Shown here piece after piece: positions 12,101 through 24,600 of a stretch of DNA of 64,000 nucleotides. The notes below the pieces were generated by a model. It made no database searches. It was not told the origin of the DNA and saw nothing but the letters and a program-made list of their open reading frames with translations. The stretch is from Cordia subcordata (taxonomy: Eukaryota; Streptophyta; Magnoliopsida; Boraginales; Cordiaceae): NCBI GenBank assembly GCA_028554755.1, contig JAPTOF010000006.1, positions 6,566,501 through 6,630,500 of the forward strand, read 5' to 3'. The position numbers were made by a program, and so were the translations under genes. Each line of letters begins with the position of its first letter. The first letter of the stretch is position 1.

Positions 12101-12933
12101 CCAACTTAACTAGTCTACAGATAGATGATACCTTAATCACAGATCATTTAAAGCAGCATAACATGACCATCTGAGACAAGGGAACTAACTCATTTTCTAT
12201 TACTTTTCCATCTTGTTTTTATAATGCCTGACGACACACTTCAATGGTTGATGTTAATTGACCAAGCTTGTCTGGATCTTAATATTACACTGTTCGTAAA
12301 ATCTTTGGGTTCCGAATTCTGATGTGTTAGTTTCGCGTTATCAAGTATACTATAGCTTCCGCTAGGTGCAGAGATGCAGTAGTCTTTTGCTGGTAATCAA
12401 TTTTATAAACCGACAACTGTTTCTTCGTGCTGTTTCATCTAAGCTCGTTGCATGATACTTAAGTTCTATGAAACATCTTGTCTATTATATGTAGATAACA
12501 ATGTCGGCAGTTAGGGAATGGGCAGCAACTCAGGGTGGTAAACTGTCGGAGGTTTGTACTTCTACTACACATCTCTTTTACTTTTACAGCATTCTTTTGA
12601 GTAAGTGATGAATTGTCTCTATCAATACTTCCAGGCTGTTGCTGTAAACAATTTGGGGAAGTGGAAAACAGCAACGCAAATGACGGCATTAACTATCCTC
12701 CTTGCAACTAGAGATAAATGGTTTGTCTTGCCCTACATTGTTGGAGACTTAATTTCTTTTTCTAGTCATGGTACTATTTGGAACCGATATTCCTATCTTT
12801 TGCACCTGACAGTGTTGCAGGGGCCGGCTTACTGGTTACTTCCGGTCTTCTACTGCTTCTTATCTCCGCTTGGCTTGCTATATGGTCGCTGGTGGTCTAC
12901 ATGAGAAATATCTGGAAAGTCTTGCTGATGTAG
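9195..12933 (+). CDS. PGPS2: CDP-diacylglycerol-glycerol-3-phosphate phosphatidyltransferase (PGP synthase)
   Basis: It joins CDP-diacylglycerol and glycerol-3-phosphate to make phosphatidylglycerophosphate, the committed step to phosphatidylglycerol. Exons are 9195-9363, 10131-10228, 10308-10358, 10446-10559, 12495-12551, 12635-12720 and 12813-12933 (stop TAG); the sum is 696 nt, or 231 aa. The CDP-alcohol phosphatidyltransferase signature DxxDGxxAR-x8-GxxxDxxxD is intact: DWFDGYIAR in exon 2 and GAFLDPVAD in exon 3. Several hydrophobic helices follow, and the end is VVYMRNIWKVLLM. For exon 7 the acceptor at 12811-12812 was chosen because it keeps frame; the next AG does not. The N-terminus (MGSAFDDN, then a Pro run) is short and has no clear plastid transit peptide, so it resembles the microsomal Arabidopsis PGPS2 more than plastid/mitochondrial PGP1. 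The symbol is by that similarity. Confidence 0.9.
11017..11254. repeat. Tandem duplication in PGP synthase intron 4
   Basis: Two adjacent copies (11017-11125 and 11126-11254) share AGGAGATGGGGATTT at the start, CTCTGAGATCACTTTTTTGG in the middle and TGTTAAAA at the end. The second copy carries an extra 20-bp segment. It is noncoding. Confidence 0.75.
11668..12016. mobile_element. MITE-like element with GGGCCTGTTCAG ends
   Basis: The terminal inverted repeat is about 14 bp: GGGCCTGTTCAGTT at the left and its complement AACTGAACAGGCCC at the right. The interior of about 350 bp is noncoding and lies in the 1.9-kb intron 4 of the PGP synthase gene. No convincing target-site duplication is seen. 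It is related in its ends, but not its interior, to MITE family 1. Confidence 0.7.
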
Positions 12934-13356
12934 AAGTGCTGGCATCAGCTGTTGTAACTTTGATTCTGGGATTTGTGAACCCATATACTAAAAAGGCAAT
13001 TATTTGTATACGTTGAAAGAGAGGGGAGATCCGATGTAATAGCGGTGGACGGTCTAAATCATTTTTTCTTTATAAGCGCATCGTCTGGTTAGTTCACGAC
13101 CATTGGATGACGACCCTTACAATGTTATACCAAATCCGGATGAGAGCTCCTTTTCGGGATTGGAAGAGGTCATCGAATCTTGATTGTTTTTTCCTTTGCT
13201 GATGGCTTCTCAACTTCCTATACTTACTACTCCATCTTTTGAGTAACAATCAACACGATGTAAAGCAATGTTCGATTTCTTTTGCGTGGCTCACCTAGAT
13301 GAAGGTGACAAATGATCTACTCGCACATGCTTGTTGAATTCTGATGGGAATGTGTT

Positions 13357-13475
13357 AGATTTTTTTTTTTAAATTTATTTACAGAGCCGCCATCCCCATC
13401 CTCATGAGATTCGATCTGAGGTTATTTACTCTTCAGAGAGGTAGTCTCAACCACTTAAGTTACTTTTTAATCTTA
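13357..13475 (-). mobile_element. tRNA-derived SINE, minus orientation
   Basis: The reverse strand reads TAACTTAAGTGGTTGAGACT, then CAGATCGAATCTCATGAGGA, then an A-rich tail (complement of 13357-13374). The first block resembles the Pol III A box and GATCGAATC resembles the B box. The layout is the same as in the SINE at 45905-46030. No clear target-site duplication was found. Confidence 0.6.
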
Positions 13476-14180
13476 TGTTTAATGAGATTAGCATGTTTTG
13501 TTCTCTTGGCCCAAATTGTATTGAAACCCTTTAGAAGACAACTTTCTTGCTATTCTTAGGTCATCCAAAGCCATAGCTACTACATCACAACAGATACCCT
13601 AAGTCCAAAAAAGGGAAATTTTCTTCCAAAAAGATATATATATATATATTTTTTGTCGGATTGCAATTTGAAAGATGTGTATCCGAGAATTATGTGCACA
13701 CTTTTCTAATTGTGCATAATAGGGTTATAACTTAACATCGTCCTACTGATGACAGGTGCGTGGAAAGATTTCCTCTAACAATCTCCATATAATGACTCGT
13801 TGGCTAAATGTAGGGAGCTACTATAGATGAAATTCTCCAACATCCCCTCTTGGTGCTTAGCCATAATTTGCCTCTCCATTTCTCTTTCTCTCTTCTCTCT
13901 TGCCAGCGTTAATATTCTTGATCTTTGGTAATTAAAAAACGTATAAAAACTAAAATTTTATAATTTTGCCATTTTAAATTTTATTATTTACACTGTAATC
14001 TTATTAACTATATTCATAAATTGTATTAATGTAAATAATTAGAATTATTTATAACTATTCATTGAATAACTATAAATTAAAATAAGAAATTCTTGAAATA
14101 TGGAGCAAAAATATAAAGAAGTTATTGGAGCAAAAATCTTTCCCGATTGCTTTTTGGTGTGCCTTCAATTGTTACTTTTA

Positions 14181-14369
14181 GAGGGTGTTTCCTGTTGCTT
14201 ATTTTAGGTGCTTAAATTACATAGAAAAAAGTATATTTTCACATATTTTTTTTATCATTTAAATACTTATAAGTAATAATTTAAACACATAAAAAATATA
14301 TATATTTTTATATATTTTTTTACTATTTAAATAATTATAAATACTAAATAAGCAAAACCAAACACCCTC
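14181..14369. mobile_element. Tourist-like MITE (family 2) with TTA duplication
   Basis: Terminal inverted repeats begin GAGGGTGTTT at the left and GAGGGTGTTTGGTTTTGC at the right (reverse strand). The 3-bp TTA is present on both sides (14178-14180 and 14370-14372). The TTA duplication plus these ends fits PIF/Harbinger-derived MITEs. At 189 bp it is noncoding. Related copies lie at 41865-41984, about 49189-49306 and, more loosely, 58774-58898. Confidence 0.8.
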
Positions 14370-14722
14370 TTAATAGTGTTAGAGAAACGGAAAGGAGACA
14401 AAAAGTCTCCTAGCTTATTTATGTGGTACGTCACTACTTTGTTTAGAATTTTTTTTTTTTGTTCCCGATAGTTTCTCAAATTGTTAAGAAGTCACGTGCT
14501 TGACTGCCATTTACTTACAAAATAATGAATTCGTGAAGAAATAAGAAAAAAAGAAAAGAAAAAGAAATAAGGAAGACGACAAAGAAGTAACTTTCACTAA
14601 AATGAAGACTGAGGAGAGGATCCCCGTAACCGACAATTAAGCTGCCCCTTTGTCTAACGCATCTCTCTCCTCATCCCACCTTTTCTTTTTCTTTTTCTTT
14701 ATTGTTACCCCAATAATTTTTA

Positions 14723-14912
14723 GGATCTGTTTAAATGAACTTTTTCTTATAAGTATTTTTTCTAAAATTTTTAAAAGAGTATTGGTTTTGATAAGTTAAA
14801 AATTTTAACTATTGAAATTTAGCTCTTTTCAAATTTTTATTTTTTAAAAACATAATTTAAATACTTATTAAAAATATATTTTTTTCATTTTCAATAAAAT
14901 GTCCAACTTAAA
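14723..14912. mobile_element. Decayed MITE, family 1
   Basis: The left end (GGATCTGTTTAAATGAACTTTTT) and the complement of the right end (GGATTATTTAAGTTGGACATTTT) are degraded versions of the family 1 ends. The interior is A/T runs. The exact limits are uncertain. Confidence 0.5.
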
Positions 14913-15647
14913 TAATCCCTTTATTAGTATCATTTTTTTTTATCCTTCTCCTTTAAAGAGGTGTCATATCTCCCATGGGAGGAATCTACACCATCTCATG
15001 CTTTCATATAATAATATGAGAAAAATTTTAAATTCTTTTGTTTTCGTTAGAAACAAATTGAAATTTTATAAAGACATCAACTGGAGTACAAAGCAAAACA
15101 AATGTATATTACAAAGAAATATTGTTCCATAAGAAAAAGTACAAGTCTTAATAAAAAAAATATCTTAATGACGCAAAGAACTCAATTTATTTCAAGCATT
15201 TTCCATACAAATGAAAACAGTGGAGATATATAACCCGGGACTTTGAAAATAGCGGAGAAAAGGGTAATTTTCCTATCTCGCAGTTCACGTCCCTACATTC
15301 ATTCACTTCAGTGTCTCCAGGGACTCGACTTTCGTGCCAAGTGAAAAACACACGAAAAGGCCCCTCACCGTGCTTGCGCACATGTCCTCATTATGTGACG
15401 CCAATCTCGCTTTCTCCATGTGACCGTGGCCCCCCCCCCCCCCCGGACAACAAAAACCCCCACCCTACGCACCCCGCAGCCCATCCCATCCTTTTCCCCC
15501 AGCATTCAGCACCAACGCACTCTACTGCTACTAGTAATAAACACAAGACTAAGCGCAAAAAAATATCAAGAAAAATTCATATATAGTTGCAGAAAATCTA
15601 GTGAATTAGCTTTCTTGGCCCATTTCTAGCCACCCATTTTCCCGAAA

Positions 15648-18600
15648 ATGAAGGCCAGAGCCGGCGGAGGAGCCGCCGTCACCGCCGTGTTGAGCCCCCA
15701 TATTGTCACGTTTGATCACAAGCGGTATTGCAAATCTTTCTCTCCCACGTGTCGTTTCGCTCCATTGTGTTAATCTATACTTGTTGCGCTATCACTTCGA
15801 TCTGATATGTCATCATAGCTTAGTTGAAGTTGATCTTTTTGCATTTTCTTGATTTCATTTACTCTCGTTGTTTGTTTGAAATCTTGATCTTGGTGATACT
15901 AGTATTACGGGAAATAAAAGGCGGGAAGTAAATGGAAATGATATGGTAAAGGGTTCGTTTTGATGTTTCCGCGAAAGTAGAAGTGGTAAAGAAGTGTTAA
16001 TTACGCTGTCGGTTGTCAATGTTGTCATCATATCTTAGTTAAATTTGAATCTTTTTGCATTTTCTTGGTTTATATATATAAAATATATATGTATACACAC
16101 ACATATATATATATACATGTGTATGTATATATATGTCTGTTTAAATTCTTGATCTTGCTGATAATACTGTTACAATAATGAAGGATAAGAGTTTTTTGCA
16201 TATCTTCATATAGGTGACAGCGACAGTCTGGTATACGAGTTTTCTGTTAAGCAAGGGATATAGGGAGGGCCGGACCAGGTTGGGTTTGTTGTACAGAGAG
16301 TAGTGTTATATTTTGCCAAGGGACATTTGATGACTCGAACCCATAACATAAAAACTTATTATATATATGTATGCATGTATGTATGTATTCTTGTAGCAAG
16401 TGCACAAGGTTCTGGGAATAGCTGAGGGGCGAAAGTATTTTTAAGCAGAATTACCGTTTGTTCTGTAGCCAGAGAGGCTGTTTGCAACACTTAGTCACGT
16501 GCAGGTTTGACTGGGCTTAGCTAATGCTGTAAAATGTGAAATAGGATTTAGTGGTTTGAGTTGTAGCGCGGCAATTGACGAAGATGACATAGCTAGTAGA
16601 GTTGAGATTAATTGCGGAAATTGTTTTTGTCTAATGTAAGTCAGCAATGTGTAGAAGTTGATTGCAGGTATATGCGAACTTCTGAAGTTAATTCCTTTTA
16701 AATTGAACTCAAGAAAAATGCGATGGTTTTGTTAAGATATTAATTATCTCAAAATAAGATCTTTCATATGCTCATTTCATTAGTGATGGCACGTTTTCTA
16801 TTGTTAATCATCCCCAGGAACTCCATGCACTGGCTGCCTCTTTTTTCTTTTTGGGCCTGTTTGGATTGGCTTTTTTCAAAAGCGCTTTTCTTAACATCTT
16901 TTGAAAAACAGTTTTTTTGAGAAGCTGAAAATTCTGGCTTTTAAAAAAAACTGTATTTGAGCCTTATCAGCTTTTTTGGAATCCAAATCAAATAGTTATT
17001 GCAAATTTAATGTAACGTTTTTTAGGAAAGAAAAGCACTTTTTTTTGGGAAAAAAAAGCCAATCCAAACAAGCCCTTTGAATTGTCAAGTTGCCATGATG
17101 GGTCAAGTGATTCATAATTTGCCTGGTGATCTCCTTTATAATGGCAAAAAGGTTTTGATATTTGTTTGGTTAGTGAAGAACATTAAGAAAGAAAGGACAT
17201 ATATTGACGTAGATATTTCTTTATTGTCTTTATGAACAGGGACGCTTATGGGTTTGCAGTAAGACCTCAGCATGTACAAAGATACAGAGAATATGCCAAT
17301 ATCTACAAGGTTGTTTCCACACCTTATTCTTTTCCCAAAACTCATTTACTGATAATGAGCTCTCTGTTCAGTTATTCATGGGGGAGATATTCTGAAAAAA
17401 AAAAAAGTTAAAACGACTGGTTTACTTTAATATAGTTGAGAGGGCTTTTTGGGTTCTGCTTGTTTCTGTGATATTTTTATGCGAAAAACTAAAGATAAAG
17501 GCTGCTATCATTAATAAATTATATTTGCCTTTGGTGGGACTTATTTATGCTTCAGGAAGAAGAGGAGGAGAGGTCTGATAGGTGGAAGGACTTTCTGGAA
17601 CGGCAAGCAGAGTCTGCTTATGGATCCATAAATGGGTTATCTGCTAATGATGATGGCACGAAGTTGCTTGCTGAAGCAGACAAGAAAGAAAACGATGGTA
17701 GCTCTAAGAATGATGCTGATGCTGACACAATACATGATGAGAAGTCTGGTTTAGAGGGTTTGAGTGAAAATGGGACAGACAAGGAAGAGCTACCTCCAGA
17801 GGCTAAGCCAAAAACTCATAAGATTCAAATATGGACCGAAGTTAGACCATCGCTTCGTGCGATAGAAGATATGATGAGTGTTCGTGTCAAAAAGAAGGCC
17901 AATTTGGCTAAACACCAACAGGACCCTATGATGGCAAAGAATCTTTCTCCTATTGAAGAAGCTCGAATTGCAAAAGGTGCATTTGAAGAAGATTCTGATG
18001 ATGAATTTTACGACTTGGAGCGAACAGAATCAGATACCACCCAAGATGTTTCTTCAACTGAAAGTGTAAATAGCCCAGGCTCATGGGCTGCTGCTGACAC
18101 AGCCCTTCCAGGGTATTTGCCTTCTTGGAAAGCAGAACTAGAATGTCTTGTTCAAGGAGGAGTGCCAATGGCTCTTAGAGGAGAGGTAGACTTGTCATGT
18201 ATCCTTTCATATTCATATTGCTTTTCCTTCGATGAGCTTTTATGCACTTCAACTCTATAATGACAGCTTTGGCAAGCCTTTGTTGGAGTAAGAGCACGCA
18301 GAGTGGAAAAGTATTATCAAGCATTGCTTGCGTCGGACACAAATACTGGTAGTGACCTGGAAGATAAGAATACAATTTTGGATGACAGTAAAAAGGATTC
18401 TACTGGAGATTCTATATCTGTCCCTGAGAAGTGGAAAGGGCAGATTGAGAAGGTTGGCAACATGCTACTTGCTACTTTTGAGTTAGTGCAATGAGATACT
18501 CATAACTCATAGTAGACTTAACCGTTCTGAATTTGATATTAACAAAATTTTCTCTTTAGGATTTGCCTCGAACATTCCCAGGCCATCCTGCTTTGGATGA

Positions 18601-21600
18601 GGATGGAAGAAACGCCTTGAGACGTCTACTTACAGCCTATGCTAGGCACAATCCATCTGTTGGCTACTGTCAGGTACCAATATACAGTAATATTCATGGT
18701 TCTTGCTTTTTCATCTTCCACCTATCAGTGTCTGATTCAGCTTGTGGCTGTTGTGCAAACGGGGTCAATCGGTTCATAATGTACCGAAACATGTTCTGCT
18801 GTTGATTTCTACAGTTTGTTGCAACCTTGTATACCTCTTGTGTTGATTTACTTATATTATGCAAATGATATAATGATGGCCTATTGGTGATTACAACTCT
18901 AAATTCTTTCATTCTCAAGCTGATAATGGAAAGAATACTTTATTCATAAAAGAAAGTCGGCAGGAAGATGATGCTTCTTTGCCTTTGGCTTCCCTTTCTT
19001 TTTTTCCAAGTTCAAGAAACCAATCTAATTGGTGATATTTGGTTTCCTTTACTGCAAGTAGGTTTGACAACCTTAAGTTACTGAATGATTAGCTACTCTC
19101 TTTCCTTTCAACTTCTGTTCATTCCGTATCATGATCATGAATTTTTCTTCCATGCCCAATAGAATTAACTATTAAGACTCTCAGGACAAATCTTTTTTGA
19201 ATAAAAAGACTATTGAGGCTCCAAGAACTTCTCAGACAAAATATCATGCACTGAACTGAGCTGTTATCTTTTTTCGTGATGCATGGGCAAAGTTGGATAT
19301 AATATTCCTGTCCTTGTCTAGACTTCAATAAACAGATAATATGCATGATAAAACTGCAATTGACCATGAGTTAGAGGAATAACCATGGAGAGTAAGAGAT
19401 GAGATACAATTAATGGCACTGCTCTCTGTGTTTCAATGATTGTAGATGCAGGTCAATCTTCTGTGTTACCCGTTAATTGGATTGTATGACTCATTGATTA
19501 GATGACGTAGGAGATGTTCTCAGACCACAGAAATTTCTGATTTTGTGAATTTACCACCAAATAAGAGAAAAAAGACGTTCTTTGACTTTCTGTTTGAGCT
19601 GTGCTAATGACGGATCTTGTTCCTTAATTTTTCTCATCTAAAAAGCTCTGTCTACTTTGTTATCTTTGACTTTATGCTACTTTCTGTAAGGAAATTCTCA
19701 ACTTATGTGCTGATGTTCTGTCCTTGTTTGCCTTCTGCAGGCCATGAACTTCTTTGCAGGTCTGTTATTGCTACTGATGCCTGAAGAAAATGCATTTTGG
19801 TGGGTGCGGGCCTTGATACTAATATTATTTTCTCATGAATATTTCATAATACTGACCAACTGGAAAGATTCCTCTGACAATAATTTATAGCTGTAATCTT
19901 CTGGCATAATTTCTTCTTTTCATCTGCCATCCTCCTTTCCCGCTTCCCTTCCTGATACAGAAAGCACAAAAAGGGCTCTGCAATAAATTCAGCATTACAT
20001 ATAAAATTTTTTGAACTTTTCAGGACGTTACTGGGAATTCTTGATGATTATTTTGATGGGTATTATTCAGAAGAAATGATAGAGTCTCAGGTAACAATTT
20101 TAAACTGTAGTTTTTGTTTGTGTGTTGGTTCACTGTATCGGTTTCTGGTAGTGTAGTTTTGTTTGTGCATTTGATTCTCTTCTTGCAATCAAGCAGATCG
20201 CATAGAGAACAATGAACTATTACAAGAGATGGCTCTAGATGGTTATGGTTTATTCTGTTGTACCATGTTCTCTCAGGTTGATCAACTTGTTCTTGAGGAG
20301 TTGGTCCGAGAAAAGTTTCCAAAATTGGGTTGGTTTCTTGTTATATTTTCTTTTTGTACATATGTTAAAACCTGCCTTGTGATGTTGATTGCCTTGCAAG
20401 GTTTCTTATAGAAGCTTTGTGGTCTTTTGCAGTTAATCATCTGGATTACTTGGGAGTGCAGGTGGCATGGGTCACTGGACCATGGTTTCTTTCGATATTC
20501 ATGAATATGCTTCCATGGGAAAGTGGTCAGATTCTTTGTTCCATAATGTAAAACTTGCATAAGATTACATGCATATGGCTATCTTCATTTCTTCTGATAC
20601 CTTTTTTACCCAGAAAGTCTGCATCTTAGTGCCTGTTGATATCTGAAGTATACCTCAAATGGAATTCTATTGCAACCTGATGAGTTATTGTTTTGGCTTC
20701 AGTTCTCAGAGTGTGGGATGTGCTTCTCTTTGAAGGAAACCGTGTTATGCTCTTCCGAATAGCACTTGCCTTGATGGAACTGTATGGTACTGAATTGATA
20801 TGAACCATTAGTTTATCAGATTCTGTCCGTTTAGTTTTCTGGTTGCCCTGCCTTTGCTTTTTGCTATCCCCTTTGCCGTTTCTTTGTTTGGGGGAGAGAG
20901 CTGTGTGCACTAGATGCAAAAAGGAAACTTGACTGGATGTTTATTGTAGGACCTGCATTGGTTACAACCAAGGATGCTGGAGATGCAGTCACTCTATTGC
21001 AGTCACTGGCTGGCTCAACTTTCGATAGCAGTCAACTTGTCTTGACAGCCTGCATGGGTTACCAAAATGTTAATGAAGCACGACTTCAAGAATTGAGAAA
21101 TAAACATCGCGCTGCTGTAAGAGCTGCAGTAGAGGAAAGATCAAAAGGACTTCGTAATTGGAAAGATTCTCAGGGTCTTGCATCTAAGCTGTACAATTTT
21201 AAGCAAGACTCTGGATCATTGACGGAGAGCAACAAATCAGATCAAGTTGATACACAGTCAGGTGGTGATGCTTCTGATTCGGATTCTGCAGCTGCTAATA
21301 TGAATGGATTATATGTGAGCCTGACAGGGAACGGGGAGATAGATTCTCTTCCAGATCTTCAGGAACAGGTAGCTTATGTTCTGGTCCTATGAGTAACACC
21401 TCCTACTTATCTTGTTCCACTCCAAACTCTTCTGTATTGACAATATGGGCCATCACTTATTTAATTTAGATATCTTTGTCTGAATCCATTTTAATTGTGA
21501 TTCAGGAAATATTAAACTTAATCTCATCCATTAATCATTCATTCTAGCATTAGTGGAAAGTCTACTTCCAAGATCCACAAGAAATTGAATTTCTTTTCTG

Positions 21601-24600
21601 GACTGGCTGTGTGAAAAGGCAGCTATATCTTACATTCCCTTCCAATTCAATTGGAAACAGATGTTTGTTTGGTCATCTAAGGAAGATAACTTGTGGTGCA
21701 ATAAGACAACCTCTTAATGCCATTACTATGCTCAATTTGTAATAATTTCTTAGACCTTATACTAAAGTACCTTTAACTATAGCATGTTCTAGTGGCTCCT
21801 GAGTTGTTAATTGCTTGTGGGGCGAAATTCTTACTGGTAAGGTTGATTCCTCAATCAGTAGTTTGAGTGTTGATTTGGTGTTGAGTTGCATCCGGTCATC
21901 CCGAACTAAGCGGACCCGTGAAAAGAAAGGAGAAATTGGGGGGCTTCATCCCCGGGATGGGCTCCGATCTCTAAGTTAGAGTTTGAACTGAGAGAAATAG
22001 GAGATATTGCCATTAGCTCTCCCATGCGAAATGAAGAGATATTTATAGAGGAGCAAGGATGCAAGTCGTTAATCGTAATGATCACACCCTGACAGCCAGT
22101 ATGAGTGGTGGGTGTCACTTTGCTAGTCATGCATCGATTGTGATGGGACCTCTGGGTGCCTGCTCTTACCACCGTCTTTCTTTCATGTGCTGGTCTCAAG
22201 GTGGAGGAGAGGGACCTGGATGAGGTTCAGGATCCGAGGCCCCCAGCTCCGAGCGGGGGGGCCTGGCAATTTATGTGGTGATAGATTATGCCACGCTGCC
22301 TTTCCAGATCTCCGATGTGGCATCCAGCTGGTAGCCATATATCATGCCCATCACTTACAGTAGGAAAGATATGAATGAATCAGCAAAGAGCTGAGCTGCA
22401 GTGGATATCCAACTAAAAGCTCACATACTTATACGCAAAAGAAAGGCCATATGAAGGAACTTATGATATAGTTTGAGCTAAGCAATAGCAAGGTTGAAAT
22501 GATTCTTGGAACAGGTCGCTATCATGTGGGCATATAGTGTAGAAGGCAAAAATAAAAGTTGCTTGTTTGCTGGGAGAAGGAATTAAAAGGTGTTGGAGAG
22601 CTTGAAACATTTCCATGGGAGGAGAAAGTGATGAGGGGATTAGTGTTCTTAAATGATTCAGAAGTTAATAGTAGGTATATGTCTTTAAAGAAAACAAGAG
22701 AAGAAAAGTCAGAGTAATTCATTCGTTTCTACGACTATGTGAAGTATTATAAGTGACATTTTATGCCTATTTGTCTTAGGGTGTTCCCAATTATGATTGC
22801 AATATTTTGAACTTTATCACACAATCGTGTACTCTATTTAAAACAAGCAAGGATCATTGTCTCATTTAATTTCTTGTGATAATGTTGTTTTGAACAATGG
22901 TTCTACTGAAGCATTTCCTATGAACTAAAGGCATAATTGAAGTTCAGTATCTGCAAAATGGTAAATGCAGACTCCTACTTGATGCCTTGGGAACCTTACA
23001 GCATTTCTGTTTAGGAACTAACTTTGTAAGCTTTAGAAACATGCAGTATGTAAGTTTACATTATGAACTAATCATTCCTTACAATCAAATTTAAATCCAC
23101 AGCAGCCACTTGCATTGGACAAGTATCAATTTGCAATAATCAGTTCTTATACAAATACTCGAGATTATGAGTATTAACATAGTAGGACCTAGGCCCCAGA
23201 TGCATCTTTGATATAATGTAACGTCTCTGTTGATGAGTTTTTCCTTCTAAGAGCACAATGTGGATTGCATCAAGTTTTGTTTGTTAACATGGAAGTCATC
23301 TACAGGTGGTATGGCTGAAGGTTGAGTTATGCAAGTTGCTAGAGCAAAAGAGATCTGCTGAACTCAGGTAAATAAGTTAGTTCATTGAGCAAGCTTTTCT
23401 GACTACTGGCTGAATATCATCTTAAGGGTGTTTTCTTCGTTTCTGTAATGGATTGCTTCTAGTAAAAGAAAAGCTGTACTGTCTGCCCATTTAAATCTGG
23501 GTCTATGCTCTAGAAGATGTATTTTCACCCAGAGCATATGCCATAGTTACGCCGTCCTTTTTATGTTCATGATATGGATCTATTACTATCTTAAATTTAA
23601 CCATCTGAATCTCCACTTAATATATCTTATGTTATTTAGAAATCTGACCATTAAGTTCTCTTTCTAATCCACATGCAACCTGATTTTTCTTTGTGTGCAG
23701 AAGAGCTCCAAAATCTCTGACTTGATTTTAATCATGTATCACTAAGCTAAATGTTTTACCAGTGGAGCATTTATGTGCTTTTTGTGTTTCTCCTTTTAAT
23801 AGAGCAGAGGAGTTGGAAACGGCACTGATGGAGATGGTCAAGCAGGATAACCGGAGGGAACTTAGTGCAAGGGTAGTGATCCTCCTTTGTGGCTAATAAT
23901 ATTGTTTCTTTCTCTTGGTAGACCTATCATTTCTCATTCTTTCTTCTTGTTATGTGGTTGTTCCATAGCCATTTGTGGCTCAGTACTAAACTGAAGTTTC
24001 TAAGTGGGTCTCTAAGAATATAAGTGCTTGCATATCTGCATACTAAAGTGCCACCAGCCACTAACTTATTCTCCTGGGTACTCTGCACTTTGTATATTTC
24101 TTCTTTTTCTTAGTGAATATTTATTTTGTAGAATAATGCTTACATAGTCCAGTAGCATGTCATCATAAGGTATGCTGCATAAATGTTGAGTATTGCAGTG
24201 TAACAGGTCTCTCCTCTTTTTTCTCTTTCTCCTTTTTCCTCTTCATTTTCCCATAAAAAGCAGAGGTATTGTATCACTGTGCTTGAGGTCTGTTACATTT
24301 TTATGAATGATATCACTAGTTTCTGCAAAGACACATTATAGACATGGAAGGTACCAAAATTACAGCGAGAACTATCATTGCTGAGGGGATATATATATAT
24401 GTTAAATTGAAATTACTTTTTGACTGTCAATGGTCTGCAAGCATAATTTTTTTAACTGCCTCTCTGATGGAGAGAATGGTGGTTGCATTAATTTGTAACT
24501 TTTATATATATGGAAGTAGTTTAATAACTTCCATGCCTTAGTTTTTAACAATTATTGCCTTCTCAATGAAATTTTGTGGTAACTTGTGGTACCATATTTA

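Larger units (their letters stand above)
12934..15647. other. Intergenic region between PGP synthase and TBC genes
   Basis: It contains the 3' UTR of the first gene, a minus-strand SINE (about 13357-13475), a Tourist-like MITE (14181-14369), a decayed family 1 MITE (about 14723-14912) and the TBC upstream region with a run of 15 C at 15430-15444. Open frames at 15311-15629 come from this C-rich leader and are not credible genes. Confidence 0.7.

Noticed and set aside
15311..15629. Two overlapping Pro/His-rich frames
   Set aside because: They are driven by a C-run and the C-rich leader just upstream of the TBC start codon.
21906..22199. 97-aa minus-strand open frame
   Set aside because: It is contained in the putative solo LTR, which does not encode protein.
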